Below are positions 1 to 7,971 of a stretch of DNA of 64,000 bases, in pieces. Under the pieces are notes generated by a model, which searched no databases, was not told the origin of the DNA, and saw only the letters and a list, made by a program, of their open reading frames with translations. The position numbers were made by a program, and so were the translations under genes. The DNA comes from Sporosarcina gallistercoris (GTDB lineage: Bacteria; Bacillota; Bacilli; Bacillales_A; Planococcaceae). Location: NCBI RefSeq assembly GCF_014836415.1, contig NZ_JACSQY010000002.1, positions 336,958-400,957 on the forward strand, read 5' to 3'. Numbering within the stretch: the first letter of the stretch is position 1; the number at the start of each line of letters is the position of its first letter.

Positions 1-279
1 GAATACGCGTACTGGATCCGCAGAAGATAATACGGTAACTGCACTGGTCAATCGGATGTTAAAAGTTTGCGAAGCCGCCGCGGCAAGCAATACCGCTGGC
101 GAAGAGGCTGCGTAATCTGCCCGATGATGTTCACCGACACCGAATACGTCGAGCCCCACCCGATCTGCGAGCACAATCTCCTCCACCACTTCTCTTAAGC
201 GTTCTGCATGACTCTTCACCTTTCCTGTTTCCGGATCAGGCGTTGTCTCAACGAACGTGCTAATTCCTATCTCCATCAT
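1..279 (-). CDS. LLM-class flavin-dependent oxidoreductase, N-terminal part (runs off the window)
   Basis: Too short for an ORF list because it is cut by the window edge; I translated it by hand. The 93 visible residues begin MMEIGISTF and contain [17 protein letters not shown] and an [21 protein letters not shown] segment, the hallmark N-terminal strands of luciferase-like FMN-dependent monooxygenases. AGGAGG lies 5 bases upstream of the first of two adjacent ATG codons. These enzymes use reduced FMN to oxidise varied small substrates; the substrate cannot be told from this part. It is divergent from the ABC exporter at 460. Confidence 0.85.
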   Translation of the reverse strand, partial: MMEIGISTFVETTPDPETGKVKSHAERLREVVEEIVLADRVGLDVFGVGEHHRADYAASSPAVLLAAAASQTFNIRLTSAVTVLSSADPVRVF

Positions 280-459
280 TTCTTCCTCCTAAGTGCATTA
301 TCGATTTTCTTCATTGTACTCGTGATTGAGACAAAATGGGGAAAGCAACAACCGTTTATTTATCATTCCCAAAAATATGAAACTATATGAACTTCTATCC
401 GTATACCTTATTATGGACTTCATTTTACCTATTAAGTACGAAACAAAGGGGGAAATAAC

Positions 460-1383
460 ATGGGACCCACTCCTATCGTGGAATTGAAGAATTTATCTAA
501 AACGATCCGTGGAAAGAAAATTATCGATGACCTGAGTTTGCAGCTATATCCTGGCCAGATCACAGGCTTTCTCGGCCCAAATGGTGCGGGTAAAACGACT
601 ACCATCCGCATGATGGTCGGGCTTATGGAAAAAAGCGGAGGAGAAGTTGTGATTGACGGACAAACGCTTTCCGCAGATTTTGAAGAAGCGCTGTCTAAAG
701 TAGGCGTCATCGTCGAAAATCCGGAAATGTATAAATTCATGTCCGGGTACAAAAACTTGCTGCACTTTGCGCGCATGCAAAAAGGGGTAACAAAAGAACG
801 TATTGACGAAGTCGTGAAGCAAGTTGGCATGCAAAATCGTATCCATGAAAAAGTCGGTACCTATTCGCTCGGGATGCGTCAGCGTCTTGGTCTCGCTCAA
901 GCCTTGCTGCACAGACCAAAATTCCTGATTCTGGATGAACCTACTAACGGACTGGATCCTGCAGGAATTCGTGAATTCCGAGATTACTTGCGCCTCATTG
1001 CTGAAACAGAGAACGTTTCTGTTTTCGTATCGAGCCACATGCTGTCAGAAATCGAACTCATGTGTGACCGGATTGCTGTCATTCAAAACGGCAAGCTAGT
1101 CGATATGCGCGATATGAGTGAGACACAAGAAGCTCATTATTATGTTGAAGCTTTTCCTGCTGATCAAACATTTGAACTCCTTGGATCTCTCGGGTTCAAG
1201 ACAGAAAGCGTCAACGAAGGGTTCGTGATCCAAGCGGAAAAAACACAAATTCCAGAACTCGTTAAAGCGTTGGCTACAGCCGGGTTAGAGCTTTACGCAA
1301 TCCAACCGCATCGTAAAACACTTGAGGACCAATTCCTCGAATTGACAGGAGGTGGCCAACTTGCTGAAACTGCTTCAAAATGA
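460..1383 (+). CDS. ABC exporter ATP-binding protein (BcrA/CcmA type)
   Basis: The 307-residue nucleotide-binding subunit has Walker A GPNGAGKTT at residues 39-47, the signature SLGMRQRLG, Walker B FLILDEPTNGLDP and the switch histidine in SSHMLSE. The C-terminal 80 residues form the small domain common in BcrA/YxlF-like exporters of peptides, bacitracin or lantibiotics. The ATG follows AAGGGGG. It energises the membrane protein encoded immediately downstream, whose start overlaps its last codons. No sensor kinase or substrate marker lies nearby, so the substrate is unknown. Confidence 0.9.
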   Translation: MGPTPIVELKNLSKTIRGKKIIDDLSLQLYPGQITGFLGPNGAGKTTTIRMMVGLMEKSGGEVVIDGQTLSADFEEALSKVGVIVENPEMYKFMSGYKNLLHFARMQKGVTKERIDEVVKQVGMQNRIHEKVGTYSLGMRQRLGLAQALLHRPKFLILDEPTNGLDPAGIREFRDYLRLIAETENVSVFVSSHMLSEIELMCDRIAVIQNGKLVDMRDMSETQEAHYYVEAFPADQTFELLGSLGFKTESVNEGFVIQAEKTQIPELVKALATAGLELYAIQPHRKTLEDQFLELTGGGQLAETASK

Positions 1384-2296
1384 GTGGATGAAACTGTGGT
1401 CGAAAAAAGGGACTTGGATCATGGCTGGATTGATGGTCATACTCATTATTGGCTTAGCGGGGATCATGAAATGGTCGGGTAGTCTAATGGATGAGGAATC
1501 CGATTGGAAAGCTAATATGCGTAGTAATTTGGAGATGGAAAAGACCTCTTTAGAAATGGGTGACCTTAAAGGAGAAAGTAAACGCCTTGCAGAAGAAAAT
1601 GTTCAAATCTATGAATATCGACTTGCAAATGATATTGCACCACTGAATGACATTAGCCGGGAAAGTATGATTTACAATCCATCAGTTGGCAGCATTGCGT
1701 TATTGCTCACTGTCATTGTAGCTGCAGGCATCGTTGCATCCGAGTTTTCACAAGGAACGATTAAAATGTTGCTGACGCGTCCCGTAAAACGTTGGAAGAT
1801 CATGACTTCCAAGTATCTAGCCATCTTGTTATTCGGTATTTTGCTGATGCTCATCGGTTTTATCACTACTATCCTAAGTGCATTCATATTCTTTCCATCA
1901 GAGGGCGGGCAAGCTCTCGCTATATCTGGCGGCAACGTCGTGGAAGTTTCCATATGGAGCCACGGACTCTATATGCTACTCCTCTCATTTGTCAACGTAA
2001 TCATCACTGCAACGTTCGCGTTCATGATTGGAAGCGTGTTCCGCTCAAGCGGGATGGCAATTGGGCTATCCTTATTCATCTACTTCACGGGAAATGTCAT
2101 TGTCAGTCTCTTAAGTAGATTTGAGATCGTGAAATACCTCCTATTCACACACATGGACCTTACAATTTACGAGTCTAATTTCGTTTTGAATGATGACATC
2201 ACATTGCCCTTCTCGCTAGCAGTCTTAGCTGTCTATCTTATCGTCTTCCTAATCGTCAGTTATACAGTGTTCACTAAGCGGGATATTACAGCGTAA
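1361..2296 (+). CDS. ABC-2 type permease subunit
   Basis: A 311-residue membrane subunit with a membrane segment near residue 18, a hydrophilic extracytoplasmic loop of about 70 residues, then five further hydrophobic segments. The stretch FSQGTIKMLLTRPVKR is the cytoplasmic coupling helix typical of ABC-2 exporters. I chose TTG at 1361 because AGGAGGT at 1347-1353 sits 8 bases before it, whereas the upstream GTG at 1352 overlaps the ribosome binding site. It overlaps the ATPase gene by 23 bases, indicating translational coupling as one exporter. Confidence 0.85.
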   Translation: MLKLLQNEWMKLWSKKGTWIMAGLMVILIIGLAGIMKWSGSLMDEESDWKANMRSNLEMEKTSLEMGDLKGESKRLAEENVQIYEYRLANDIAPLNDISRESMIYNPSVGSIALLLTVIVAAGIVASEFSQGTIKMLLTRPVKRWKIMTSKYLAILLFGILLMLIGFITTILSAFIFFPSEGGQALAISGGNVVEVSIWSHGLYMLLLSFVNVIITATFAFMIGSVFRSSGMAIGLSLFIYFTGNVIVSLLSRFEIVKYLLFTHMDLTIYESNFVLNDDITLPFSLAVLAVYLIVFLIVSYTVFTKRDITA

Positions 2297-2346
2297 CTTA
2301 TATGCACCAGTACGAGATGACAGTTTCAAAATGAATAAAAGCGAAT

Positions 2347-2387
2347 AAAACCGACTACACTTCTAATAAAAGTGAGTTGGTTTTTTT
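2347..2387 (+). terminator. Intrinsic terminator of the ABC exporter operon
   Basis: An imperfect stem pairs AAACCGACTACACTT with AAGTGAGTTGGTTT and is followed by seven T residues. It lies 50 bases after the permease stop codon. Confidence 0.75.
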
Positions 2388-2470
2388 GTATGGAAAATGT
2401 TACTCATTCAACGATAGTGCAGCAATCGTTCGCATGTCAACAAGCTTTGTATGAAAACACGTCATCGTTT

Positions 2471-2486
2471 TGTAACAATTGTTACA
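2471..2486. promoter_or_regulatory. Perfect 16-bp palindrome, candidate operator
   Basis: TGTAACAATTGTTACA is its own reverse complement. It lies about 80 bases upstream of the small gene at 2568 and downstream of the exporter terminator, so it probably controls that small gene. The regulator is unknown; the form fits a dimeric repressor such as a TetR-type protein, which is inference. Confidence 0.45.
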
Positions 2487-2516
2487 GTAACTTTTCTTGA
2501 ATTCTTAAAAAATTAG

Positions 2517-2542
2517 TTTACCCCTAGTATCTACCGGGTAAA
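2517..2542. promoter_or_regulatory. Inverted repeat TTTACCC-N12-GGGTAAA before a small gene
   Basis: Seven-base arms separated by twelve bases, ending 9 bases before the GAGGAGGG ribosome binding site of the gene at 2568. It could be a second operator or a hairpin in the mRNA leader. Confidence 0.35.
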
Positions 2543-2567
2543 AATACTTATAGAGGAGGGACAGAAT

Positions 2568-2732
2568 ATGCAGACAGAGTGTGAAAGTTATGTGATGGTA
2601 CGTGAGCTACATCACCTCAACGAAGAATATCAACTTGCGCCCACTCAATTGAAAATGATAATCCTCACTGACATCCGCCTGATCGAAGACGCCCTCAGCC
2701 TTTTGAATGATGAAACCACTCCGACCACCTAA
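2568..2732 (+). CDS. Small protein of unknown function, 54 residues
   Basis: I do not recognise this short protein. It starts MQTECESYVMVRELHHL, is rich in acidic and leucine/isoleucine residues and is predicted mostly helical, with no membrane segment. Support for it being real comes from a strong GAGGAGGG ribosome binding site 7-8 bases before the ATG, an isolated position with its own upstream palindromes, and a terminator-like hairpin downstream. Its size recalls the Spo0E-like phosphatases, but the SQELD signature of that family is absent, so I do not assign it. Confidence 0.55.
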   Translation: MQTECESYVMVRELHHLNEEYQLAPTQLKMIILTDIRLIEDALSLLNDETTPTT

Positions 2733-2817
2733 GTTTTCTTGCCTGATTTTTCCTTGAAGTTAATGATACGATTCATAAACCCCCTAACATTTCTCGAAGT
2801 GTGGGGATTCCTAAAGA

Positions 2818-2867
2818 AAACCAGCTCCCTCGACAGTGAGAAATGTCGATTACAAGCTGGTTTTTTT
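2818..2867. terminator. Bidirectional terminator between the small gene and selO
   Basis: AACCAGCT pairs with AGCTGGTT, with a second inner stem CGACA/TGTCG, followed by seven T on the + strand. A-rich sequence on the left makes it usable for selO, which ends at 2913 on the - strand. Confidence 0.75.
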
Positions 2868-2912
2868 GTTTTATGATTGTGCTGCCAGAACTTAGGTTTA
2901 CACTGAGCTCAA

Positions 2913-4355
2913 TTACGTTCCACAGTACGTACGATAAGGAACTGTTGAATCCAGTGGTACTCCATATGCCGCCTGCTCTTCTGAATACGAATAAGGAAAA
3001 GCCAGAACCCGATTTAACTGGTTCAAGACGCTAAAGTCTCCGTTCTCTGCTGCCTTGATCGCTTCTTCCACCCGATGATTTCGCGGAATCACTGATGGAT
3101 TGCTGCGTCTCATCAATGCATTAGAATCACTGATGGATGCACGTTGTTGCTTCTGTCGCTTCATCCATTTTTTTCTCCACTCGCAAAAGGCATCTTGACT
3201 AAACCAATCCGGCTGCTCTCCACTTTCATCTGTCAATGCTCTGAACGTATTCGTGAAGTCTGCTTGAGCCTCTTTCATCAGCAGCAACAACTCTTTTGAA
3301 AGAGCTTCATCTTCAGGTTGTTCATCCAACAAACCTAGCTTCGCTCGCATCCCATTCAGCCACTCCCGCTCAAAAATTTCACCAAACCGGCCGAGTTGTT
3401 TCTGCGCAATGTGAATGGCCACGTCTTGTTTCTCATCAAGCAGCGGCAGTAAGGTTTCTGCAAACCGTGCCAAGTTCCACGATGCAATGCCCGGCTGATT
3501 GCCGTATTTGTAACGCCCATTCACATCAATGGAACTGAACACAGTCGCTGGGTCGTATGTGTCCATAAATGCACATGGTCCATAGTCAATTGTTTCCCCG
3601 CTAATCGTCATATTATCGGTATTCATGACCCCGTGGATGAACCCGACTAGCTGCCACTTGGCAATCAATGCTGCTTGTTGCTCGATAACCTTTCCGAGCA
3701 GCAGTTCATATGGATTTTCCTCTGAGGCAACTTCTGGATAATGCCGCTCTATCGCGTAATCCGCCAACACCTTCAAATCTTCAGGTACTTGACGAGCAGC
3801 TGCGTATTGAAACGTGCCCACGCGTAAATAACTGCTAGCTGTCCGGACAAGCACAGCCCCGGGTAATACAGTTTCACGAAGCACGTCATTGCCCGTTAAC
3901 GTCACCGAAAGACTCCGTGACGTGGGGATGCCCAATGCGTACATCGCTTCACTAATGATATACTCGCGTAACATGGGTCCAAGTGCCGCCAGACCATCGC
4001 CTCCGCGTGAAAATGCTGTGGGACCAGATCCTTTTAAGCCGATATCCACTCGATTTCCAGATGGGGTCAATTGCTCACCCAAAAGTATGGCACGTCCGTC
4101 ACCAAGCATCGTGAAATTCCCAAACTGATGGCCAGCATACGCCTGGGCGATTGGCGAAGCGCCTTCTGGCAACTCATTTCCTGAAAGCACTTCCTGACTT
4201 AGCTTCTTCACCTGCAGTCCAAGTGATTCAGCAAGGCCCTCATTCACCAAGACCACTTTGGGAGACGCGGCCTTTTTCGGACTCGCTTCTGCAAAAAAAA
4301 CTTCTGGTAACCGACTATAGCTATTGTCCAATTTCCATCCTGATTCTGAAATCAC
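2913..4355 (-). CDS. selO: Protein adenylyltransferase SelO (YdiU/UPF0061)
   Basis: A 480-residue pseudokinase that, in characterised homologues, transfers AMP from ATP to serine, threonine or tyrosine residues of other proteins in redox stress. Recognised by YAGHQFGNF, LKGSGPTAFSRGGDGLAAL, the catalytic HGVMNTDNM motif and the metal-binding DYGP. Length matches the family (about 480). It ends YCGT, the usual non-selenocysteine C-terminus of bacterial members. The GTG start at 4355 is supported by AGGGAG seven bases upstream. Transcribed alone, divergent from the ECF sigma gene at 4506. Confidence 0.95.
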   Translation of the reverse strand: MISESGWKLDNSYSRLPEVFFAEASPKKAASPKVVLVNEGLAESLGLQVKKLSQEVLSGNELPEGASPIAQAYAGHQFGNFTMLGDGRAILLGEQLTPSGNRVDIGLKGSGPTAFSRGGDGLAALGPMLREYIISEAMYALGIPTSRSLSVTLTGNDVLRETVLPGAVLVRTASSYLRVGTFQYAAARQVPEDLKVLADYAIERHYPEVASEENPYELLLGKVIEQQAALIAKWQLVGFIHGVMNTDNMTISGETIDYGPCAFMDTYDPATVFSSIDVNGRYKYGNQPGIASWNLARFAETLLPLLDEKQDVAIHIAQKQLGRFGEIFEREWLNGMRAKLGLLDEQPEDEALSKELLLLMKEAQADFTNTFRALTDESGEQPDWFSQDAFCEWRKKWMKRQKQQRASISDSNALMRRSNPSVIPRNHRVEEAIKAAENGDFSVLNQLNRVLAFPYSYSEEQAAYGVPLDSTVPYRTYCGT

Positions 4356-4432
4356 GTGATCACTCCCTTTACCTGTATACTACCCCTTGCTTGATGATTA
4401 ACGATAGAAAAATGAATTCTTTGATTGAAAAA

Positions 4433-4459
4433 TGAAACGGTCGTGCTTTTTCACTCGTC
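4433..4459 (+). promoter_or_regulatory. ECF-type promoter, TGAAAC-N17-CGTC
   Basis: TGAAAC at 4433-4438 and CGTC at 4456-4459 are separated by 17 bases, matching the consensus of Bacillus ECF sigma factors (SigW, SigM, SigX, SigV group). It lies 46 bases before the sigma gene start, which suggests autoregulation. Confidence 0.7.
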
Positions 4460-4505
4460 TTTAAGGTACACCTGAGTGGAGTGCAGTGAGAAAGGATGGA
4501 TTGGC

Positions 4506-5054
4506 ATGCCTCGTGATAACAAGTCCGTTCCAGAATGGAAGCAGGATGAGTGGCTCGAACAATTGATGGATCAATATGGAAACCGATTGACGAATCTTGC
4601 GTTCAGTTACCTAAAAGACTGGGGACGCGCTCAAGAAGTTGTCCAAGATGTATTCGTGACTTGTTTTCATCGAGCTCATCAGTTGGATGAAATTCGATCT
4701 ATTGAAGCATGGTTATATCGTATTACAATCAACCGATGTAAAGATGTGTTGAAAAGTTCATGGTTCAAGCGTGTAATTGTTGGGAGCCCGCTCTTTCAAT
4801 TTCTTCGATCTAAAGAATATATTCCACATGAACACACGCTTCAAAACAGTGAGGATGAACAGTTGGTGCAATGTGTGCTAGCACTACCACTCACGTATCG
4901 TGAAGTCATTTTGCTCTATTATTACGAGGATCTGACAGTACCTGAAATCAGTGCACTGCTAGACGTGAATCAAAACACCCTTCGCACCCGACTAAAGAGA
5001 GGTCGCGAACAATTAGCACAACTGCTGGAAGGCGGGGATCAGGATGAAAGATAA
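4506..5054 (+). CDS. ECF RNA polymerase sigma factor (module 1)
   Basis: A 182-residue extracytoplasmic-function sigma factor. Region 2 includes NLAFSYLKDWGRAQEVVQDVF and AWLYRITINRCKD (the -10 recognition and melting helices); region 4 is LPLTYREVILLYYYEDLTV with a helix-turn-helix VNQNTLRTRLKRGREQL. I place the start at ATG 4506, nine bases after AAGGA, rather than at the GTG 30 bases upstream, which has no ribosome binding site. The gene is followed with an 11-base overlap by its putative anti-sigma factor and preceded by an ECF-type promoter. The regulon cannot be read here. Confidence 0.9.
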   Translation: MPRDNKSVPEWKQDEWLEQLMDQYGNRLTNLAFSYLKDWGRAQEVVQDVFVTCFHRAHQLDEIRSIEAWLYRITINRCKDVLKSSWFKRVIVGSPLFQFLRSKEYIPHEHTLQNSEDEQLVQCVLALPLTYREVILLYYYEDLTVPEISALLDVNQNTLRTRLKRGREQLAQLLEGGDQDER

Positions 5055-6135
5055 GGAGAAAAAAATTCGTTCCGCTTTTGACAAGACCGTTTTTCGTAAA
5101 GAATCATTTACCCAACAGCACAAACAGGTTGTCAGACAAAAAATTCGCCGTTCACAACGTCCAGCTCGATTTGTTCCTGCTATAGTTGGAACAATTGTAG
5201 CGATATCTTTGTTATTCATAGGTATTTTTCTAGTAAAAGGCGAACTGTTAGATTCTACAAAACAGGCTGGAATAATAGGCAATGATGCGAATAATTCAGG
5301 GGTGCTCACTATAGAGGACTTTTCAGCAAGACCATTTCTTGCGAATGAAACCTACTACATTGTCATGCCAATAGTGTGGAATGGAAAACAGGATGCGACA
5401 ATTAATTCCATTGAATTAATCAAAGAGAATCAGCAATCCCTTACTACCACTGATGGAATTTCTTATACATTCTATCTTGCAGACGCTATGAAAAATCCTG
5501 GTGTTTATGGTCGCGATCAAATTGGAAAAATCAATGATATTCATGACTTTGTAATTGAAGGTGAAAGTAGCTTAATTTTAGAGGTATCATTGAGAAATGT
5601 AGTTCCTGACAAAACGCGTACCATTAAAATTTCATATTCCGTGGACGGCGAAGAAAAAGAACAACTCCTTGTAGCAGGCGTTGTACAAGGCTTGCAAACG
5701 CTGCCTGAAGACCAGGTTAGTGAGCAGCCTGCCACTGATTTGAACACTTCGGAACAGAACGTATACACTGCATTTGAGAAAGATTTAGATACTCAACATT
5801 TAGCGGGGTTATCACCAATGAGCGTTGCAAAGCTCTACATTCATGCTTCATATTCAGGAAATTATGAGGTCGTCTACGCACTTTACACCGACCGCAAAGA
5901 GTACGTTCACTGGAGTAAAGAGGAAGATCAAGCAATCCTTGAATCAGATCGCGGTACACCTGAACAATTGACTCAACAGTACCGGAATTTTGAAGATGGT
6001 CGATTTCTTCAGACAAGTAAAATTGAAGGCTATATTGAATATTACCCAAAAAGTGAAAGCGAATCACCTTCTGGATTTCAACTGATCAAAAATGAAGACG
6101 GCATTTGGCAAGTAGCATTCATGCCCATTCAGTAA
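5044..6135 (+). CDS. Putative membrane-bound anti-sigma factor of module 1
   Basis: A 363-residue single-pass protein: about 40 cytoplasmic residues rich in lysine and arginine, one membrane helix near residues 42-65 (VPAIVGTIVAISLLFIGIF), then a 300-residue extracellular part. The fold of the outer part is not recognised; it has an immunoglobulin-like feel in its first half (alternating beta strands around residues 85-215). The role is inferred from overlap with the sigma gene and from topology, as in RsiW/YhdL-type systems, where release of the sigma factor follows envelope stress. No zinc-binding HxxxCxxC motif is seen. Confidence 0.7.
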   Translation: MKDKEKKIRSAFDKTVFRKESFTQQHKQVVRQKIRRSQRPARFVPAIVGTIVAISLLFIGIFLVKGELLDSTKQAGIIGNDANNSGVLTIEDFSARPFLANETYYIVMPIVWNGKQDATINSIELIKENQQSLTTTDGISYTFYLADAMKNPGVYGRDQIGKINDIHDFVIEGESSLILEVSLRNVVPDKTRTIKISYSVDGEEKEQLLVAGVVQGLQTLPEDQVSEQPATDLNTSEQNVYTAFEKDLDTQHLAGLSPMSVAKLYIHASYSGNYEVVYALYTDRKEYVHWSKEEDQAILESDRGTPEQLTQQYRNFEDGRFLQTSKIEGYIEYYPKSESESPSGFQLIKNEDGIWQVAFMPIQ

Positions 6136-6141
6136 ATAGTG

Positions 6142-6197
6142 AAAACCAGCGGATCCATCGTAGAGCTCCCTGCTCTTCGATGGATCCGCTGGTTTTT
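6142..6197. terminator. Strong intrinsic terminator between convergent sigma modules
   Basis: A near-perfect 18-bp stem (AAACCAGCGGATCCATCG with its complement) with a 17-base loop and five T. It ends module 1 and overlaps the stop of the gene on the opposite strand, so it probably works for both. Confidence 0.9.
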
Positions 6198-7347
6198 AGT
6201 TTCCCTGCGGTTTTTTCGTGTCTATAACATAAAGCGGCGTCTCCGGTCCTTCTCCGTTTACGATGAGTTTTCCGGATTCATTAAAACGCGGTTTGACAAG
6301 TCGTTCTCCGACACCGTCCAACATCGTAATTGGTTCAGCAGTACTCTCTTTCAGGCGAAATAGTTTTACAGTATCGCTTTCACCTTTTGTCACGCTTAGA
6401 GCTAAATAATCATCATAGATTGCATAGGCGCTATTTTCAGGGACATCCAAAATATGAACTTTACCAGTGGCTAAGTCAAGATAACCTAGCGATGCATCAC
6501 TTCCATTGGAAGAAAATTTACCATAGATCCTATCATCACCAAGTGTTAGATAGGAGAAACTTTCATAAGGTAGCGTATAGGTTTGTATTAGTTCTTGATT
6601 CTCTAAATTATAGATGGATACGTTCAATGAGTTTCCGTTATCTTCTTCCACTTCTTCTGCCACTGCCAGCCATTCCTTCGTTACTGCAGGTGAACTACCA
6701 CCACCTTCTATTTCATGTAGTAGCAACTTTTCCTCCTTGTTTAAATCATATACATAATATGCTGGCATTTCGGAAAGCCCTAAATATATCATTTGGTCTC
6801 CTACCAACTGAAAACTTCCATAGCCTTCTAACAGCACATGCTGTTCACCTGTTTGCCGATTTAGAATGTGGATTCCGCGTCCTCCCCATATCACCCAGTT
6901 TTCATTTGCTGCTAAATCCACACTCGAAAACTCAATTCTTTCAGTTGACGCTACCAATACCGTCTCTGCCTGATCGTCGATGGAATACGAATAGATCCCT
7001 CCTTCATCGGTATGAATGATTTCAGCATTTTCTTCAACATAAATGGAATTGATTAAACTCGGATATGTTACATTTGGTACGATGACTTTTTGGATTGTTT
7101 CTTTGGATATAAATTCCTGGAAAGTGCGCTCTTGTTGCTCTTGCTGCACATAAGGGACTAAGAGAACACTTGCCACAACTACAAAGACGGCAGCTGTCAA
7201 GAGCGGCTTCACAACTGTTCGCTTAGGCGGCCCTTCGGAAACAAGCCGTTGTTGTGCTTGATAGAGAATACGTTGCTTTACCGTATATTCTAAAACCAGT
7301 CGTTCCTCCAATGTTGCGTCCAAGTGGTTCTGCACTCTATTAGTCAT
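6196..7347 (-). CDS. Putative anti-sigma factor of module 2, beta-propeller-like outer part
   Basis: A 383-residue protein with a cytoplasmic N-terminus of about 50 residues, one membrane helix (residues 48-67, LLTAAVFVVVASVLLVPYV) and an external domain of repeated short motifs such as GGIYSYSI, GGRGIHILNRQTGEQ and LGYLDLATGK, which suggest a beta-propeller. Its ATG overlaps the stop of the sigma gene upstream by four bases, so the two are translationally coupled. The anti-sigma role is inferred from this coupling and from topology. Confidence 0.7.
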   Translation of the reverse strand: MTNRVQNHLDATLEERLVLEYTVKQRILYQAQQRLVSEGPPKRTVVKPLLTAAVFVVVASVLLVPYVQQEQQERTFQEFISKETIQKVIVPNVTYPSLINSIYVEENAEIIHTDEGGIYSYSIDDQAETVLVASTERIEFSSVDLAANENWVIWGGRGIHILNRQTGEQHVLLEGYGSFQLVGDQMIYLGLSEMPAYYVYDLNKEEKLLLHEIEGGGSSPAVTKEWLAVAEEVEEDNGNSLNVSIYNLENQELIQTYTLPYESFSYLTLGDDRIYGKFSSNGSDASLGYLDLATGKVHILDVPENSAYAIYDDYLALSVTKGESDTVKLFRLKESTAEPITMLDGVGERLVKPRFNESGKLIVNGEGPETPLYVIDTKKPQGN

Positions 7348-7862
7348 CCGCCGTTCTCCTCCTTCAGAATTCCTTTTAAAAGTCGTCGTCCTCGTGTTAA
7401 TCTGGTCTTTACTGTATTAACGGAGCACCCTAGTACATCCCCTACTTCTAATACCGTCAATTCCGCATAATAGTACAACCAGATCACTTCTTTATACTTT
7501 AGCGGGAGCCGTTCGATTAGCCTCTTCAACTCTTCACTCGATTCCTCGTGTATCACTTGTTCTTCAGTATTTTGAAAGGATACTAGTATCTGGACAACTT
7601 GATGGGAGAGTTCTAGCTTACGGTAATGCCAGCTTTTGAAAAGGTTGTGGCATTGGTTGATCGCTATCCGATATAAGTACGTTTTAACGGAGGAACGATG
7701 TTCGAACTTATCGATATGTATGTAATATTGAATAAAAACCTCTTGGACGATATCCTCCGCTTTGGCCCTCTCTTTTACGATGGCATATACGACACGAAGT
7801 AAATAATCTCCATGTATATCCATCGCTTCAGTAAGCAACCTGTCACGTTCTTGTATTTCCAA
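7344..7862 (-). CDS. ECF RNA polymerase sigma factor (module 2)
   Basis: A 172-residue sigma-70 family protein: region 2 has VVYAIVKERAKAEDIVQEVF and TYLYRIAINQCHN, region 4 has LPLKYKEVIWLYYYAELTV and the helix-turn-helix CSVNTVKTRLTRGRRLL. I place the start at TTG 7862, because GGAGGT lies six bases before it; a TTG 36 bases upstream is in frame but overlaps the -10 element of the predicted promoter. It forms an operon with its anti-sigma gene and faces module 1. Confidence 0.88.
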   Translation of the reverse strand: MEIQERDRLLTEAMDIHGDYLLRVVYAIVKERAKAEDIVQEVFIQYYIHIDKFEHRSSVKTYLYRIAINQCHNLFKSWHYRKLELSHQVVQILVSFQNTEEQVIHEESSEELKRLIERLPLKYKEVIWLYYYAELTVLEVGDVLGCSVNTVKTRLTRGRRLLKGILKEENGG

Positions 7863-7893
7863 TCCCCCACCTCCGCTTTCTCTCAAATTATTA

Positions 7894-7920
7894 GACAATA
7901 CATAATGGGATATGGTTTCA
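7894..7920 (-). promoter_or_regulatory. ECF-type promoter, TGAAAC-N17-TGTC
   Basis: On the - strand TGAAAC (7915-7920) is followed after 17 bases by TGTC (7894-7897). Spacing and -35 are identical to the promoter of module 1 at 4433. The expected transcript start lies about 25 bases before the sigma gene. Confidence 0.6.
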
Positions 7921-7933
7921 TTTTCCGTCTAGG

Positions 7934-7966
7934 AAAAAAAGCAGAGCGCGGGTGCCTCTGCTTTTT
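7934..7966 (-). terminator. Terminator of the ABC-F gene
   Basis: AAAAAGCAGAG and CTCTGCTTTTT flank a nine-base loop. On the - strand it ends in a run of seven T, six bases after the ABC-F stop codon. Confidence 0.85.
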
Positions 7967-7971
7967 CGTTT

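Noticed and set aside
2568..2732. Spo0E-like phosphatase
   Set aside because: Right size, but the SQELD signature and its spacing are absent.
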